Part shown: positions 26,356 through 35,526 of the stretch, in pieces
Position numbering within the stretch: the first letter of the stretch is position 1
How the letters are laid out: each line of letters starts with the position of its first letter
Origin: a virus
Length of the DNA stretch: 43,007 nucleotides
IMG/VR virus record: IMGVR_UViG_3300045019_000021
Coordinates: 1-43,007 of that record
Direction: 5' to 3' (one strand)
Translations under genes and position numbers: made by a program
Notes under the pieces: model-generated
What the model saw: only the letters and a program-made list of their open reading frames with translations
What the model was told of the DNA's origin: nothing
Database searches by the model: none

Positions 26356-26646
26356 ATGGGCGAAATGTTTACTGATAGCGGACTTAACCGCGCAGACGGC
26401 AGGCCAGCGCTTGTTCGTCGGAACTTTACAGCTGGCGCAGCTCACGTCGTCAATTTCGTTCTGGATTCAACTGGTCAGTACTCACTGAGCCCTGACTCTT
26501 TGCCGCAAGCGCTGACATATAACGGCCCTGGCGGCGCGGTGGATACGATCACGGTCGGGCCGGACGAAAACGGCTACACCTATCGTCAGACGTACACCTA
26601 CACCGGCAGCAATGTGACCGGCATTTCCGCGTGGGTGAAGCTATGA
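26356..26646 (+). CDS. Beta-rich virion-associated protein, 96 aa
   Basis: The sequence is Gly/Thr/Tyr-rich with alternating strands (NFVLDSTGQYSLSPDSLPQALTYNG; DENGYTYRQTYTYTGSNVTGISAWVKL), as in small phage tail or capsule-interacting proteins. The stop overlaps the start of the SGNH hydrolase (ATGA), so the two are made together. No specific family recognised. Confidence 0.65.
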   Translation: MGEMFTDSGLNRADGRPALVRRNFTAGAAHVVNFVLDSTGQYSLSPDSLPQALTYNGPGGAVDTITVGPDENGYTYRQTYTYTGSNVTGISAWVKL

Positions 26647-27899
26647 GTCTCGGCTCATTCCTGACAAGCCTTGGATTGGCTGGGTTGAACCGGACGGCTA
26701 TTGATAATGCACGGCGCCCCCGGCGTCAGGTTGTCGCCACAAGGGGGCGATTTCCGATCACGACTGATGGTGCGGGGGCGAATGGTTATTCGCGGTTTGA
26801 AAGCAATCTGATTGTTCAAACGGGACCTCGGCCATTCACAAATCTCCAGGTGTTATTCTCTAATCGATACAGTGGGTCGGGCGGCGAATATTTGACGGAC
26901 GCAGCTGACTTTACGCTAGAAAGCGCCGTTTATCAGAATGGCATTGTCTCCCCAATCTCATTTCAGGGGAGAAAAACTCCGGTTGTGTCTGGTGGTGCGT
27001 CGCTAATTGAGTCAGATCGCCACGGTTTCTTGATCCCTGCTGGCAGTCAGCTCCATTTGCGCACTGGTGGAATAATCACATCAGGCCTAAAACTTGTTGT
27101 CGGTCAGCCTGGTTCAGCTGCGTTCACTCGGGTTGCCAGCACGTCTGCGACCTCGCAAATTTATGGCAGTGGCGGCATTACTGTACCATCTGGCGGGGCA
27201 GCAACGACCTTCGGACTCACGCCGCTTGCTGTGCTTGGGGTTCCGGATAGGCGTCATGTCGCTGTCATGATTTGGGGCGACAGTATTGCCTACGGTTCAG
27301 GCGACGGTAATGGTGAAGCCACGTATGGCCACGTGGGGTGGGCAGAGCGCAGCCTAATCAGTGTGAACGGTAGTTTTGTCCCGTTCGTGAATTGTTCTCG
27401 GGCTGGAGACAGGACGGCAGGCTATAACTTTGGTTTCAGCTGGGGGCGTATCGCGGTCCTGGAGTTCGTGACACATGCTGTCTTCACAATGGGGATCAAT
27501 GACATCGCTGCTGCGGTAACGCTGGCAACGATGCAAGCAAATTGCCAAGCGATCTGGGCTGCGGCGAGGCAGATGGGAGTCAAGGCATATCACACGACTC
27601 TGACACCCTACACGACTTCGACTGATGGCTGGACGACGGCGGCAAACCAAACAGTCGTTTCGGGTTACGGCGTAAACGAGATACGCGGGCAGTTCAATGC
27701 CTGGCTTGATACGCAGGTTGCGGTAGGAAATCTGGACGGCAAGATTGATGTAAATGCATCTGTCGAAGACCCGGCAAATCCGGGCAAATGGAAGACAAGC
27801 GCTGGTGCATTAACTGCGGACGGTTTGCATCCGAACACCGCAGGCCATGTTGCTATGGCAGCAGTCGGCAATGCTGCAGCATCGACATGGACAGTCTGA
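26643..27899 (+). CDS. SGNH/GDSL-type hydrolase, 418 aa
   Basis: The C-terminal half carries the SGNH blocks: GDSIAYGSGDGN (nucleophile Ser214), a GIND block (Gly284-Asn286) and DGLHPNTAGH (Asp393, His396). Such domains are esterases; in phages they often deacetylate surface polysaccharides as part of a tailspike or fibre. The N-terminal 200 residues are beta-rich and Gly/Ser-rich, consistent with a virion-binding or substrate-binding part. ATG 26643 overlaps the previous stop. It is placed before the terminase genes, not at the tail genes. A role in receptor processing is inferred. Confidence 0.85.
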   Translation: MSLGSFLTSLGLAGLNRTAIDNARRPRRQVVATRGRFPITTDGAGANGYSRFESNLIVQTGPRPFTNLQVLFSNRYSGSGGEYLTDAADFTLESAVYQNGIVSPISFQGRKTPVVSGGASLIESDRHGFLIPAGSQLHLRTGGIITSGLKLVVGQPGSAAFTRVASTSATSQIYGSGGITVPSGGAATTFGLTPLAVLGVPDRRHVAVMIWGDSIAYGSGDGNGEATYGHVGWAERSLISVNGSFVPFVNCSRAGDRTAGYNFGFSWGRIAVLEFVTHAVFTMGINDIAAAVTLATMQANCQAIWAAARQMGVKAYHTTLTPYTTSTDGWTTAANQTVVSGYGVNEIRGQFNAWLDTQVAVGNLDGKIDVNASVEDPANPGKWKTSAGALTADGLHPNTAGHVAMAAVGNAAASTWTV

Positions 27900-27917
27900 C
27901 CACATAAAGGAACCAAC

Positions 27918-28580
27918 ATGGCGCAAGAAGAAAAGAAGGCGCCAGACTGGGAGCAACTAGCCCGACCGCTTCCGCCTGAGCGCATGTTCGCGGATGATTC
28001 GCTGTATGGCTTATATCTGCCGGCTCATGACTTGGTGGAGTGGATCAGGGCGACATTCCTGCGGGGGGACAGCAAGCTGTACAACGAAGAGCATGCGCAC
28101 TTGGTCGACGCGCACATTGCCGCGCTTTGGACAAATGATGCACAAATGACCAAGGGTAAAGCGGTCGCGGGAACTGCGGAAATCCCAATGTTCCGGTGCG
28201 CCGCCTGGCAGCGCGGCAGGCAAGAGCAGCAAATGCGGGAATGGTTCGGTAGCGTTCCGCAGTTCCTGATAACGCTTGATGCGAGATACGCCATTCAGGC
28301 AAGTGATGCAGAGTTCTGCGCGTTGGTGGAGCATGAGCTTTACCACTGCGGGCAGGAGCAAGATGGATTCGGCGCTCCCAAGTTCACGAAGGACGGATTC
28401 CCGAAGTATACGATCCGCGGACATGACGTCGAAGAGTTCGTTGGTGTCGTCAGACGGTATGGAGCAGGGAATGCCGCAGGTGAAACGGCAAAGCTTGTTG
28501 AGGCGGCAAACAAAGCGCCGGAGGTGGCGAATGTCGATATTCGGCATGCGTGCGGCACATGCCATTTGAAGGTCGCATGA
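27918..28580 (+). CDS. Putative phage metallopeptidase, 220 aa
   Basis: HELYH at residues 139-143 is the zinc-binding HExxH motif, within ALVEHELYHC. Downstream YTIRGHDVEEFVGVVRRYG supplies further conserved His and Glu residues of the phage metallopeptidase family. The C-terminus has HACGTCHLK, a possible metal site. Substrate unknown. It stands between the SGNH hydrolase and small terminase, a common site for this family in podo- and siphoviruses. Confidence 0.8.
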   Translation: MAQEEKKAPDWEQLARPLPPERMFADDSLYGLYLPAHDLVEWIRATFLRGDSKLYNEEHAHLVDAHIAALWTNDAQMTKGKAVAGTAEIPMFRCAAWQRGRQEQQMREWFGSVPQFLITLDARYAIQASDAEFCALVEHELYHCGQEQDGFGAPKFTKDGFPKYTIRGHDVEEFVGVVRRYGAGNAAGETAKLVEAANKAPEVANVDIRHACGTCHLKVA

Positions 28581-28611
28581 CCTTTACAACACATTTACGG
28601 AAAAACGAATT

Positions 28612-29094
28612 ATGGCGGCACTGAAAGATGACGTGAAAGCGTTCATCGTGCAGGCGCTCGCGTGCTTTGACACACCACAACAGGTATCTGAGGCGGTAAA
28701 ACAGGAATTTGGTCTTGAGGTGAGTCGCATGCAGGTGTCCGCGTACGACCCGACCAAGGCCATGGGCAGGAATCTTGGGGATAAGTGGAAGGCTGTATTT
28801 GAGGCGACCAGGAAGAAGTTTTTAGAGGACGCCAGCAGCATTCCAATCGCCAGCCAGACATATCGACTGCGTGCTCTGGATCGGATGTTCCAGAAGGTCG
28901 AGAAGCAAGGTAACTCGGCGGTTGCGGCGCAGATCCTTGAGCAGGCAGCCAAGGAAATCGGCGGCGCCTTTACAAATCGTCGGGAGATGACCGGCAAGGA
29001 CGGCGGCCCGATCACGATCAAAAGTGCAAAGGATATGACGGATGACGAACTTGCAGCTATCGCCGCAGGAGGCAGCGCGAGAGCTACAGGTTAG
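28612..29094 (+). CDS. Terminase small subunit, DUF2280 family, 160 aa
   Basis: The pattern LKDDVKAFIVQALACFDTPQQVSEAVKQEFGLEVSRMQVSAYDPTKAMGRNLGDKWKAVF is the DUF2280 signature: an N-terminal helix-turn-helix for packaging-site recognition. The helical centre (LRALDRMFQKVEKQGNSAVAAQILEQAAKEIGG) would form the oligomer. It overlaps the large terminase by 53 bases. The headful or cos mode cannot be decided from this. Confidence 0.85.
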   Translation: MAALKDDVKAFIVQALACFDTPQQVSEAVKQEFGLEVSRMQVSAYDPTKAMGRNLGDKWKAVFEATRKKFLEDASSIPIASQTYRLRALDRMFQKVEKQGNSAVAAQILEQAAKEIGGAFTNRREMTGKDGGPITIKSAKDMTDDELAAIAAGGSARATG

Positions 29095-30625
29095 GCGAGC
29101 GGCGCGATCGAGCATTCTGCATTACGTGAATGCGATCGAGATTCCCGGTAAGCCGGCGTCGGACGATCCTGATGAAGAGTTCTTCGAGCCGATCGAGACA
29201 ACGATTGCGGACCACCATAGGTTGTTGCTGTCGAAGCTGGACGAGGTCAGCAACACGCGGCATGGTCGGATGATGGTTTTCATGCCGCCTGGTTCTGCGA
29301 AATCGACATACGCTTCGGTAGTCTTCCCGTCTAAGTTCCTCGGTGAGCAGCCAGGGCGCAAAGTAATTCTGGCGTCCTATGCAGACTCGCTGGCAAGGAA
29401 GATGGGCCGGCGGACGCGGCAAATTGTCCGCTCCAAGCGCTACAAGGGCATTTGGGGCTGCGAGCTGTCGCACGAAAGCAGCGCGGCGAATGAATGGAGC
29501 CTCACGAACGGTTCCGAGTACATGTCCTGCGGCATTCTGTCAGGGATCACTGGCAATCGTGCGCACGGCATCATTCTCGATGACCCGATCAAAGGGCGTG
29601 AGCAGGCCGATAGCGAGACGATCCGGGCTAAGACATGGGATGCGTATGAAGACGACCTGAAAACCCGCCTGATCCCTGGCGGCTGGATCGTCATCATTCA
29701 AACGCGCTGGCACGAAGATGACCTTTCGGGACGGATCCTGCCGGATGACTGGGATGGAGAAAGCGGCAAGATTCTCTGCAAGGACGGCAACGTTTGGGAG
29801 ATTGTCTGCCTACAGGCGCAATGTGACGTCGATAACGATCCACTTGGGCGGAAACGTGGCGAATACCTGTGGCCGCAATGGTTCGATGAGCGGCACTGGG
29901 CGCAATTCAAGCATAACCGTCGCACATGGTCAGCTCTCTACCAGCAGAAGCCAACAGCATCAGACGGTACGTTCTTCAAGCGGGAATGGTTCAGGCGCTA
30001 CCGGAAAGGCAGCGAGCCCAAGAGCTTGCATAAGTATTTGACAAGCGACCATGCGCCGGCCGGTGAGGATAAGAGCGACTTTACCTGCGTGCGGGTGTGG
30101 GGTGTCGATCCGGAAGGCGATCTGTATATGCTGGATGGCTTCCGGCATCAGGAGAAGCTAGACGAAACTGCTGACAAGGTGATCGGCAAGAAATCGGAAG
30201 GAAAGCTAGGCCTTATCAAGCGGCACAAACCTTTCTGTTGGTTCCCGGAGGATGACAACAACTGGAAATCTGCGGCAGGTTTTATCACGCGAATGATGCG
30301 CGCCGAAGGCACGTTCTGTCGCATCGAACCTATATCGCCGCATGGATCGGACAAGGCAGCGAAGGCGCAAGCGTTCCAGGCAATGGCAGCAAGTGGCCGT
30401 GTCTGGATACAGGAAGGACCGGAAGGCGATGATGTGATTGACCAGTACATCAAGTTCCCCGGCGGGAAAAATGACGACGAGGTCGATGCGGCAGCAATCA
30501 TCGGCCGTGCGCTTGACCAGGCGCATCCAGCAATCGCGCCGCCACAGCAATCCAAGACGAAGCGGGATAGTTGGGACCGCGCATTTAACGACGACGAAGA
30601 CGACGACTCATGGAAAACAGTGTAA
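29042..30625 (+). CDS. terL: Terminase large subunit, 527 aa
   Basis: ATPase motor and nuclease for DNA packaging. Walker A is GSAKST (residues 84-89, within MPPGSAKSTYA) and Walker B is IILDD (177-181, then PIKGREQADS). The coupling motif QTRWHEDDLSGRIL follows. The C-terminal nuclease domain includes LTSDHAPAGEDKSDFTCVRVWG, with acidic catalytic residues likely at Asp in SDHA, and DDEVDAAAIIGRAL near the end. AAGGA precedes ATG 29042. The stop overlaps the portal start by 16 bases. Confidence 0.9.
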   Translation: MTNLQLSPQEAARELQVRRAARSSILHYVNAIEIPGKPASDDPDEEFFEPIETTIADHHRLLLSKLDEVSNTRHGRMMVFMPPGSAKSTYASVVFPSKFLGEQPGRKVILASYADSLARKMGRRTRQIVRSKRYKGIWGCELSHESSAANEWSLTNGSEYMSCGILSGITGNRAHGIILDDPIKGREQADSETIRAKTWDAYEDDLKTRLIPGGWIVIIQTRWHEDDLSGRILPDDWDGESGKILCKDGNVWEIVCLQAQCDVDNDPLGRKRGEYLWPQWFDERHWAQFKHNRRTWSALYQQKPTASDGTFFKREWFRRYRKGSEPKSLHKYLTSDHAPAGEDKSDFTCVRVWGVDPEGDLYMLDGFRHQEKLDETADKVIGKKSEGKLGLIKRHKPFCWFPEDDNNWKSAAGFITRMMRAEGTFCRIEPISPHGSDKAAKAQAFQAMAASGRVWIQEGPEGDDVIDQYIKFPGGKNDDEVDAAAIIGRALDQAHPAIAPPQQSKTKRDSWDRAFNDDEDDDSWKTV

Positions 30626-32709
30626 GTACAGACGCCACCTATCTGAATGAGGATGGCGTGGCGAGGCTTGCGCGTCTCGTTGACTATTTTGAAATGTCGG
30701 AATCGGCAACGGTCACGGCGCGCAAACTGTCGGAGCGGGATCGCCGGTATTACGACAACTTCGACGACTCCCAATGGACGGAGGCGGAAAAGGCGACGCT
30801 ACGCAAGCGCAAGCAGCCGATCACGACGCTGAACCGCATCAAGTCGAAGATCAACTACTTGGTCGGCGTCGAGGCGCAGCGGCGATCGTTGCCGAAGGCG
30901 TTCCAGCGCAATCCGCAGGACGAAGACGGCGCGAACGCTGCGACTGACGCGCTTCGGTATGTGATTGAGGACCAGCGGTTTCCGAGAACTCGGACTGCCT
31001 GCTTCAAGAACATGGCGATCGAGGGCGCCTGCGGCGTCGAGGTGTCGGTCTACCAGGCGCAAGACGACGTTAAGATCAGCATCAACCAGATCGCCTGGGA
31101 CCGTATGTTTTGGGATCCGCATTCACGGGAACCTGATTTCTCCGACGCAAAGTATCTCGGGCAAGTGGTCTGGAAAGACCTCGAAGAGGCTCGCGCCGAA
31201 TATCCGGACGCGCATAAGGTGTTCGACGCCACATTTGCGGCAGAGCGTAACTCCGCATCAAGCAGCACCTATGAAGACGCGCCGCGCATGACCTGGGCGG
31301 ATGCAAAGCGTAAGCGCATCCGAATCGTGGGCGTCTGGCACTTGGAGGAAGGCAAGTGGTATCACTGCCTGTACACCAAGGGCGGCATTATCAAGGAGGA
31401 GCCATCGCCCTTCGTCGACGAAGAAGGGAACTCAGTACCTTCGTTTATCTTCGGATCGGCCTTCATTGACTCTGAGGGTAATCGCTACGGCGCGGCGCGT
31501 GACTGGATCAGCATCCAGGACGAAATCAACAAACGCCGGTCGAAGTCGCTGCATCAGATCAATTCTCGCCAGACCAAGGCGGAAAAGGGTGCGGTAGACG
31601 ACGTCAACAAGATGAAAGCCGAGCTTGCGAAGCCAGATGGCCACGTCGAGATCAATCCGAACATGCAGTTCGAGATCCTGACGACGAACGACCAGGCGCA
31701 AGGCAATCTTGAGCTGCTAAACCAGGCGACGCAGGCGATCGACTCTGTTGGCGTCAATGCCGCAATGACTGGCACCGAAACGCGCTCGATGTCGGGCCGT
31801 GCACTGATGAAGCGTGAAGAATCTGGTCTGGCTGAGATGGGGCCGCTGTTCGACGGGCTGCATCAGTTCGATTTGGACGTTTATCGCGCAGTCTGGCAGC
31901 GCATCAAGCAGTTCTGGACAGCTGAGAAGTGGGTCCGTGTCACGGATGACGAGCGCAATGTTCGCTTCGTTGGCCTCAATACGCCGCTCACGCTGGGCGA
32001 AAAGATGCTGGAGGAAGTCGCACGCCGCGGACAAGAAGTGACGCCGGAAATGGAGTTCGAAGCCAAGAACAGGCCGGAACTCCAACAAGTCGTCGGTTTG
32101 CGTAACAACGTCGCTCTGCTTGATGTGGATATCACAATCGACGAAGCGCCGGCATCCGCCAGCATCCAAGCGGAGCAGTTCGAAGTACTGGCGGATCTCG
32201 CAAAGGTGCGGCCTGACATTCCGACGGCAGCCCTGATTGAGGCGTCCAGCCTGCGAAATAAGGAGAAGCTGCTCAAGCAAATGGGCGTGGACAAGGACCC
32301 TAATGTAATGCGTCTGGAAAAGCAGATGAAGGACATGGGGCAGGCGATGGAGCGAATGCAAGCTGAGTTGCATGACAAGCGAGCTGATCGGGCACTTGAG
32401 GCGCGCAAGATCGACATTCAGGCGGAGGATTCGGAAACCAAGAGGTTGACCGCAATCGGCGGAATGATTGATCCGGCGATGCTCCAAGCGCTGATTGCGC
32501 AGACGGTGACATATGTCCTGCAATCACCTGACTTGCTGCCGATGCGGCCGCCTCAGATTGGCATGATGCCCCAAGGCGGACCGCCCGGACCGATACCTCC
32601 CGGTGGCCTACCGCCGATGAATCAACCACAACCGCAACCCGGCCCCGCGCCGGGTTTTTTATTGCCTAACCAACCGCAGCCGATGCCGCCAGCAGGAGCG
32701 CTGCAGTAA
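30610..32709 (+). CDS. Portal protein, P22-like, 699 aa
   Basis: Forms the dodecameric DNA entry vertex. Landmarks of P22-type portals are present: NRIKSKINYLVGVEAQRRSLPKA, WDRMFWDPHSREPDFSDA, YGAARDWISIQDEINKRRSKSLHQINSRQ and TETRSMSGRALMKREESGL. The C-terminal region has a long helix (EKQMKDMGQAMERMQAELHDKRADRALEARK) and a Pro/Gly-rich tail. A terminator hairpin lies inside the last codons (32637-32660). The length is typical. Confidence 0.9.
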   Translation: MENSVSTDATYLNEDGVARLARLVDYFEMSESATVTARKLSERDRRYYDNFDDSQWTEAEKATLRKRKQPITTLNRIKSKINYLVGVEAQRRSLPKAFQRNPQDEDGANAATDALRYVIEDQRFPRTRTACFKNMAIEGACGVEVSVYQAQDDVKISINQIAWDRMFWDPHSREPDFSDAKYLGQVVWKDLEEARAEYPDAHKVFDATFAAERNSASSSTYEDAPRMTWADAKRKRIRIVGVWHLEEGKWYHCLYTKGGIIKEEPSPFVDEEGNSVPSFIFGSAFIDSEGNRYGAARDWISIQDEINKRRSKSLHQINSRQTKAEKGAVDDVNKMKAELAKPDGHVEINPNMQFEILTTNDQAQGNLELLNQATQAIDSVGVNAAMTGTETRSMSGRALMKREESGLAEMGPLFDGLHQFDLDVYRAVWQRIKQFWTAEKWVRVTDDERNVRFVGLNTPLTLGEKMLEEVARRGQEVTPEMEFEAKNRPELQQVVGLRNNVALLDVDITIDEAPASASIQAEQFEVLADLAKVRPDIPTAALIEASSLRNKEKLLKQMGVDKDPNVMRLEKQMKDMGQAMERMQAELHDKRADRALEARKIDIQAEDSETKRLTAIGGMIDPAMLQALIAQTVTYVLQSPDLLPMRPPQIGMMPQGGPPGPIPPGGLPPMNQPQPQPGPAPGFLLPNQPQPMPPAGALQ
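32637..32660 (+). terminator. Terminator-like hairpin inside the portal C-terminal codons
   Basis: ACCCGG (32637-32642) pairs with CCGGGT (32650-32655), seven-base loop, followed by six T residues. The gene continues 49 bases beyond. Confidence 0.7.
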
Positions 32710-32727
32710 CTGACCACCCAAGAGTAG

Positions 32728-32762
32728 AAGCCCGCAAGGAGAAATCCAAGCGGGCTTTTTTT
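32728..32762 (+). terminator. Strong terminator between portal and scaffold
   Basis: AAGCCCGC (32728-32735) pairs with GCGGGCTT (32750-32757), followed by five more T residues. A weaker hairpin GCCCG/CGGGC with GTTTTG lies at 32765-32793. Confidence 0.85.
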
Positions 32763-32836
32763 CTGCCCGCCGCCGGGGTTCCGGGCGTTTTGTTTCACCT
32801 GCCGCCGAGGAACGGGCGTTTTTAGGAGTAGCAAGA

Positions 32837-33736
32837 ATGGAAGACAGCAACGTAACGAGTCTGGAATCGATGTTTAGCAGCCAGCCGGCAGCAGAATCGA
32901 CCGAAGCCGCAAGCGTAGAGCAAACGCAATCGGAGCAAGTCGAGCAGCCGCAGGCAGGCACGGGCGAACCTCAATCTGCGCCGCCGGCAGAAGCACAGCC
33001 AGAACCCGATCACGTACCGCGCGCCGCCGTCATTGACGAGCGTCGTAAGCGGCAGGAACTTGAGCGTAATTTTGCCAATATCCAGCGCGAACACGCTGAG
33101 ATGGCTCAGTTCATTCGCCAGGTTCAACAGGCGCAACAAGCACAGCAGGCACAGCAAAGGCAACAGTCCCCGCAAACGCAGCAGCAAGCACCGCAAGGAC
33201 TCAGCCCCGAGCAGTTCCAATCCTACGAGGCGTATCTCGAAGCCTTGGCCGATGCAAGAGCAGAAGCAAAAGCAGAAGCCAAGGTAAAGCAGGTGCTTGA
33301 AGAGCAAATGCGCAGCTTTAACCAAGAGCAGCGTGCGCGCGCATTGCAGCATGCAACCGTTAATGACATGGCGGATATGCATAAGGCCGGCATGAGCAAA
33401 TATGCCGACTTCAATGAGGTCGTTGGTCGAGACCCGCGATATGGCGGACCTCCGATCACCGATGTCATGGCAAACGCAATGCTGGTCATCGATTCCGGCC
33501 ATGAGGTGGCTTACCACCTTGGACAGAATCCTGCCGAAGCAGCACGCATCGCCAACCTTCCGCCGTCTTCGCAAGCGCGCGAAATCGGCCGATTGGCAAA
33601 ACAGCTTGCCGCGCCTCCTGCCGCACCACCCGCTGTCAACGTTCCGAAAACCCTCACGCAAACCCGATCGGCGACAGGCCAGTTTACCAAAGCGTATACC
33701 GGGCCGACGCCACTGACTGATCTATTCAAGAGGTAA
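32837..33736 (+). CDS. Scaffolding protein, 299 aa
   Basis: The gene lies between portal and capsid genes. The N-terminus is acidic and disordered (Glu/Ala/Gln-rich). A central coiled coil (DERRKRQELERNFANIQREHAEMAQFIRQVQQAQQ) is followed by a Gln-rich repeat and a helical region. The basic C-terminus (TRSATGQFTKAYTG ... LTDLFKR) would bind the capsid. AGGAG precedes the ATG. Scaffold function is inferred from position and composition. Confidence 0.8.
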   Translation: MEDSNVTSLESMFSSQPAAESTEAASVEQTQSEQVEQPQAGTGEPQSAPPAEAQPEPDHVPRAAVIDERRKRQELERNFANIQREHAEMAQFIRQVQQAQQAQQAQQRQQSPQTQQQAPQGLSPEQFQSYEAYLEALADARAEAKAEAKVKQVLEEQMRSFNQEQRARALQHATVNDMADMHKAGMSKYADFNEVVGRDPRYGGPPITDVMANAMLVIDSGHEVAYHLGQNPAEAARIANLPPSSQAREIGRLAKQLAAPPAAPPAVNVPKTLTQTRSATGQFTKAYTGPTPLTDLFKR

Positions 33737-33742
33737 TAACAC

Positions 33743-34825
33743 ATGAGCAATACAAGTGCAGCCGTTGGCTTGACCCCAGAACTTTGGGATGATAAATTTT
33801 TCACGGACTATGTGCGCAGCAATCGCTTCGCCACATACATGGGCACGGATGAGAACGCCATCATCCAGCTCAAGGACGATCTGACCAATAACAAGGGCAA
33901 GACCGTCAATTTCGCCCTGGTGAACGAACTGACCGCTGACGGCGTGACAGGCAACCAGACGCTCGAAGGCAACGAAGAAGGTTTGGACAGCCGTTCCTAT
34001 AAGCTGTCCGTCCTTCCGTTGCGTCACGCTGTTGCGGTGACTGACTGGGACGAGCAGATGTCGGCAATCGCTCTGCGCGATGCAGCTAAGCCCCAGCTGC
34101 GCATCTGGGCAATGAAGAAGATGCGCGATGCGATCATCACCGCATTCGGCTCTGTCAATGGCGTGAAATACTCGTCTGCCAGCGCCACAGTGAAGAACAC
34201 CTGGCTGGCAAACAACGCTGACCGCGTTCTGTTCGGTGCGAATCTCTCCAACAATGCAGGCAATGACCATGCCGCATCGCTGGCAAACATCGATAACACG
34301 AACGACAAACTGACCGGCGCTGCCATCTCCAAGATGAAGCTCCTGGCGCAGCGTTGCACGCCTAAGATCCGCCCGATCAACATCAAGAACGATGAAGAAT
34401 GGTTCATCCTGTTCGCGCATTCGTATGCTTTCCGCGATCTGAAAGCCGATCCGGTCGTGAAGGAAGCAAACAAGGATGCCCGTGAGCGCGGCAAGGACAA
34501 CCCGCTTTTCACCGGTAACGACCTGATCTGGGACGGCGTCATCATCCGCGAGATTCCTGAAATCGAAGTCATTCCAGGTGCGGGCGCTAGCGGCATTGAC
34601 GTCGCTCCTTGCTACCTGACCGGTGCGCAGGCAATCGGTATCGGCTGGGCCAAGCGCACCAAGACCACGGAAAACACCCGTGACTACGGCTTCGTGCACG
34701 GCGTCGGCATCATGGAAATTCGTGGTGTTGAAAAGCTGATCTTCGGCACAGGCGCCGATGATACCGACACTCCGCGCGATCACGGCATCGTTACCGGCTA
34801 CTTTGCTGGTGTGGCAGACGCCTAA
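33743..34825 (+). CDS. Major capsid protein, N4-gp56 / DUF4043 family, 360 aa
   Basis: The family pattern is clear: PELWDDKFFTDYVRSNRFATYMGTDENAIIQLKDDLTNNKGKTVNFALV, then GVTGNQTLEGNEEGL, LPLRHAVAVTDWDEQ and WAMKKMRDAI, and LTGAQAIGIGWAKRTK toward the end. It forms the HK97-like shell. It follows the scaffold by six bases. Its codon use is the most biased toward common codons of the window, as expected for the most abundant virion protein. Confidence 0.9.
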   Translation: MSNTSAAVGLTPELWDDKFFTDYVRSNRFATYMGTDENAIIQLKDDLTNNKGKTVNFALVNELTADGVTGNQTLEGNEEGLDSRSYKLSVLPLRHAVAVTDWDEQMSAIALRDAAKPQLRIWAMKKMRDAIITAFGSVNGVKYSSASATVKNTWLANNADRVLFGANLSNNAGNDHAASLANIDNTNDKLTGAAISKMKLLAQRCTPKIRPINIKNDEEWFILFAHSYAFRDLKADPVVKEANKDARERGKDNPLFTGNDLIWDGVIIREIPEIEVIPGAGASGIDVAPCYLTGAQAIGIGWAKRTKTTENTRDYGFVHGVGIMEIRGVEKLIFGTGADDTDTPRDHGIVTGYFAGVADA

Positions 34826-34836
34826 TCATCCCATCA

Positions 34837-34855
34837 TGGCCGGCTAGTCCGGCCA
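34837..34855 (+). other. Hairpin after the capsid gene
   Basis: TGGCCGG (34837-34843) pairs perfectly with CCGGCCA (34849-34855) across a five-base loop. There is no T tract, so it is more likely an mRNA stabilising or processing element than a terminator. Confidence 0.55.
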
Positions 34856-34883
34856 ATCACCCTATTCTTTCAAAGGAATCACT

Positions 34884-35303
34884 ATGGCAGGCGAAACCAC
34901 AAAAGCGGCTGGCTCTGATGCTAGCCGCAAGATTGCCCCAAAGTTCGGCGGCCCACTGCTCAATGGCAAGGTGCTGTCACATGACTACCTGACCACGCAA
35001 CTTGAGCTGAACGACGTTCTCGAAATTGGCTATATCCCAAAGGGCGTTACGCTGATCGGCTTCTTTGCATATGAGGACGATCTGGACAGCAACGGTACGC
35101 CGACTCTGTCGCAGAAAATCACCGTCGGCTCGACTGACGTGGCAACTGCGATCGTTCTCGGCCGCATTGGAGGGGCTAGCTTCATCGGCATCAAACCATT
35201 GACCACCACGACCGCCACGCTGGTGAAAGTGACCAACACTGCAGCAGCAGCGACTGCAGCAGCCGGCAATATCTCCCTGACTCCGGTCTACCTGGCGAAC
35301 TGA
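34884..35303 (+). CDS. Small head protein next to the capsid gene, 139 aa
   Basis: Thr/Ala-rich, beta-type sequence (LNDVLEIGYIPKGVTLIGFFAYEDDLDSNGTPT ... KITVGSTDVATAIVLGRIGG). Similar proteins follow capsid genes of P22-like beta-proteobacterial phages and may decorate the head. AAGGA precedes the ATG. The function is inferred from position only; its stop overlaps the next start (TGATG). Confidence 0.65.
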   Translation: MAGETTKAAGSDASRKIAPKFGGPLLNGKVLSHDYLTTQLELNDVLEIGYIPKGVTLIGFFAYEDDLDSNGTPTLSQKITVGSTDVATAIVLGRIGGASFIGIKPLTTTTATLVKVTNTAAAATAAAGNISLTPVYLAN

Positions 35304-35524
35304 TGCGCGCCCGGTATACGGGCGATAGCGACAGCATCACCCTCTTCGGTACTACGTTTCCGAAGGGGGTGTTTGTGCCAGTCGAAGGCGATCACGCCCA
35401 AAAGAAGATCGCAGGGAACCGCTTCTTTGAAATTGAAGGCGGCGATATCCAAGACGTCGAATTCACCGAAACCCAAGCGAGCGCTGAACACTTGACTCGC
35501 CGCGGGCGCAAATCGAAACAGTAA
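35303..35524 (+). CDS. Small head-region protein, 73 aa
   Basis: Contains FGTTFPKGVFVPVEG and NRFFEIEGGDIQDVEF, a short beta domain, and a basic tail (LTRRGRKSKQ). Coupled to the upstream gene by TGATG. Comparable small proteins lie between decoration and head-completion genes in related phages; exact role unknown. Confidence 0.65.
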   Translation: MRARYTGDSDSITLFGTTFPKGVFVPVEGDHAQKKIAGNRFFEIEGGDIQDVEFTETQASAEHLTRRGRKSKQ

Positions 35525-35526
35525 TC

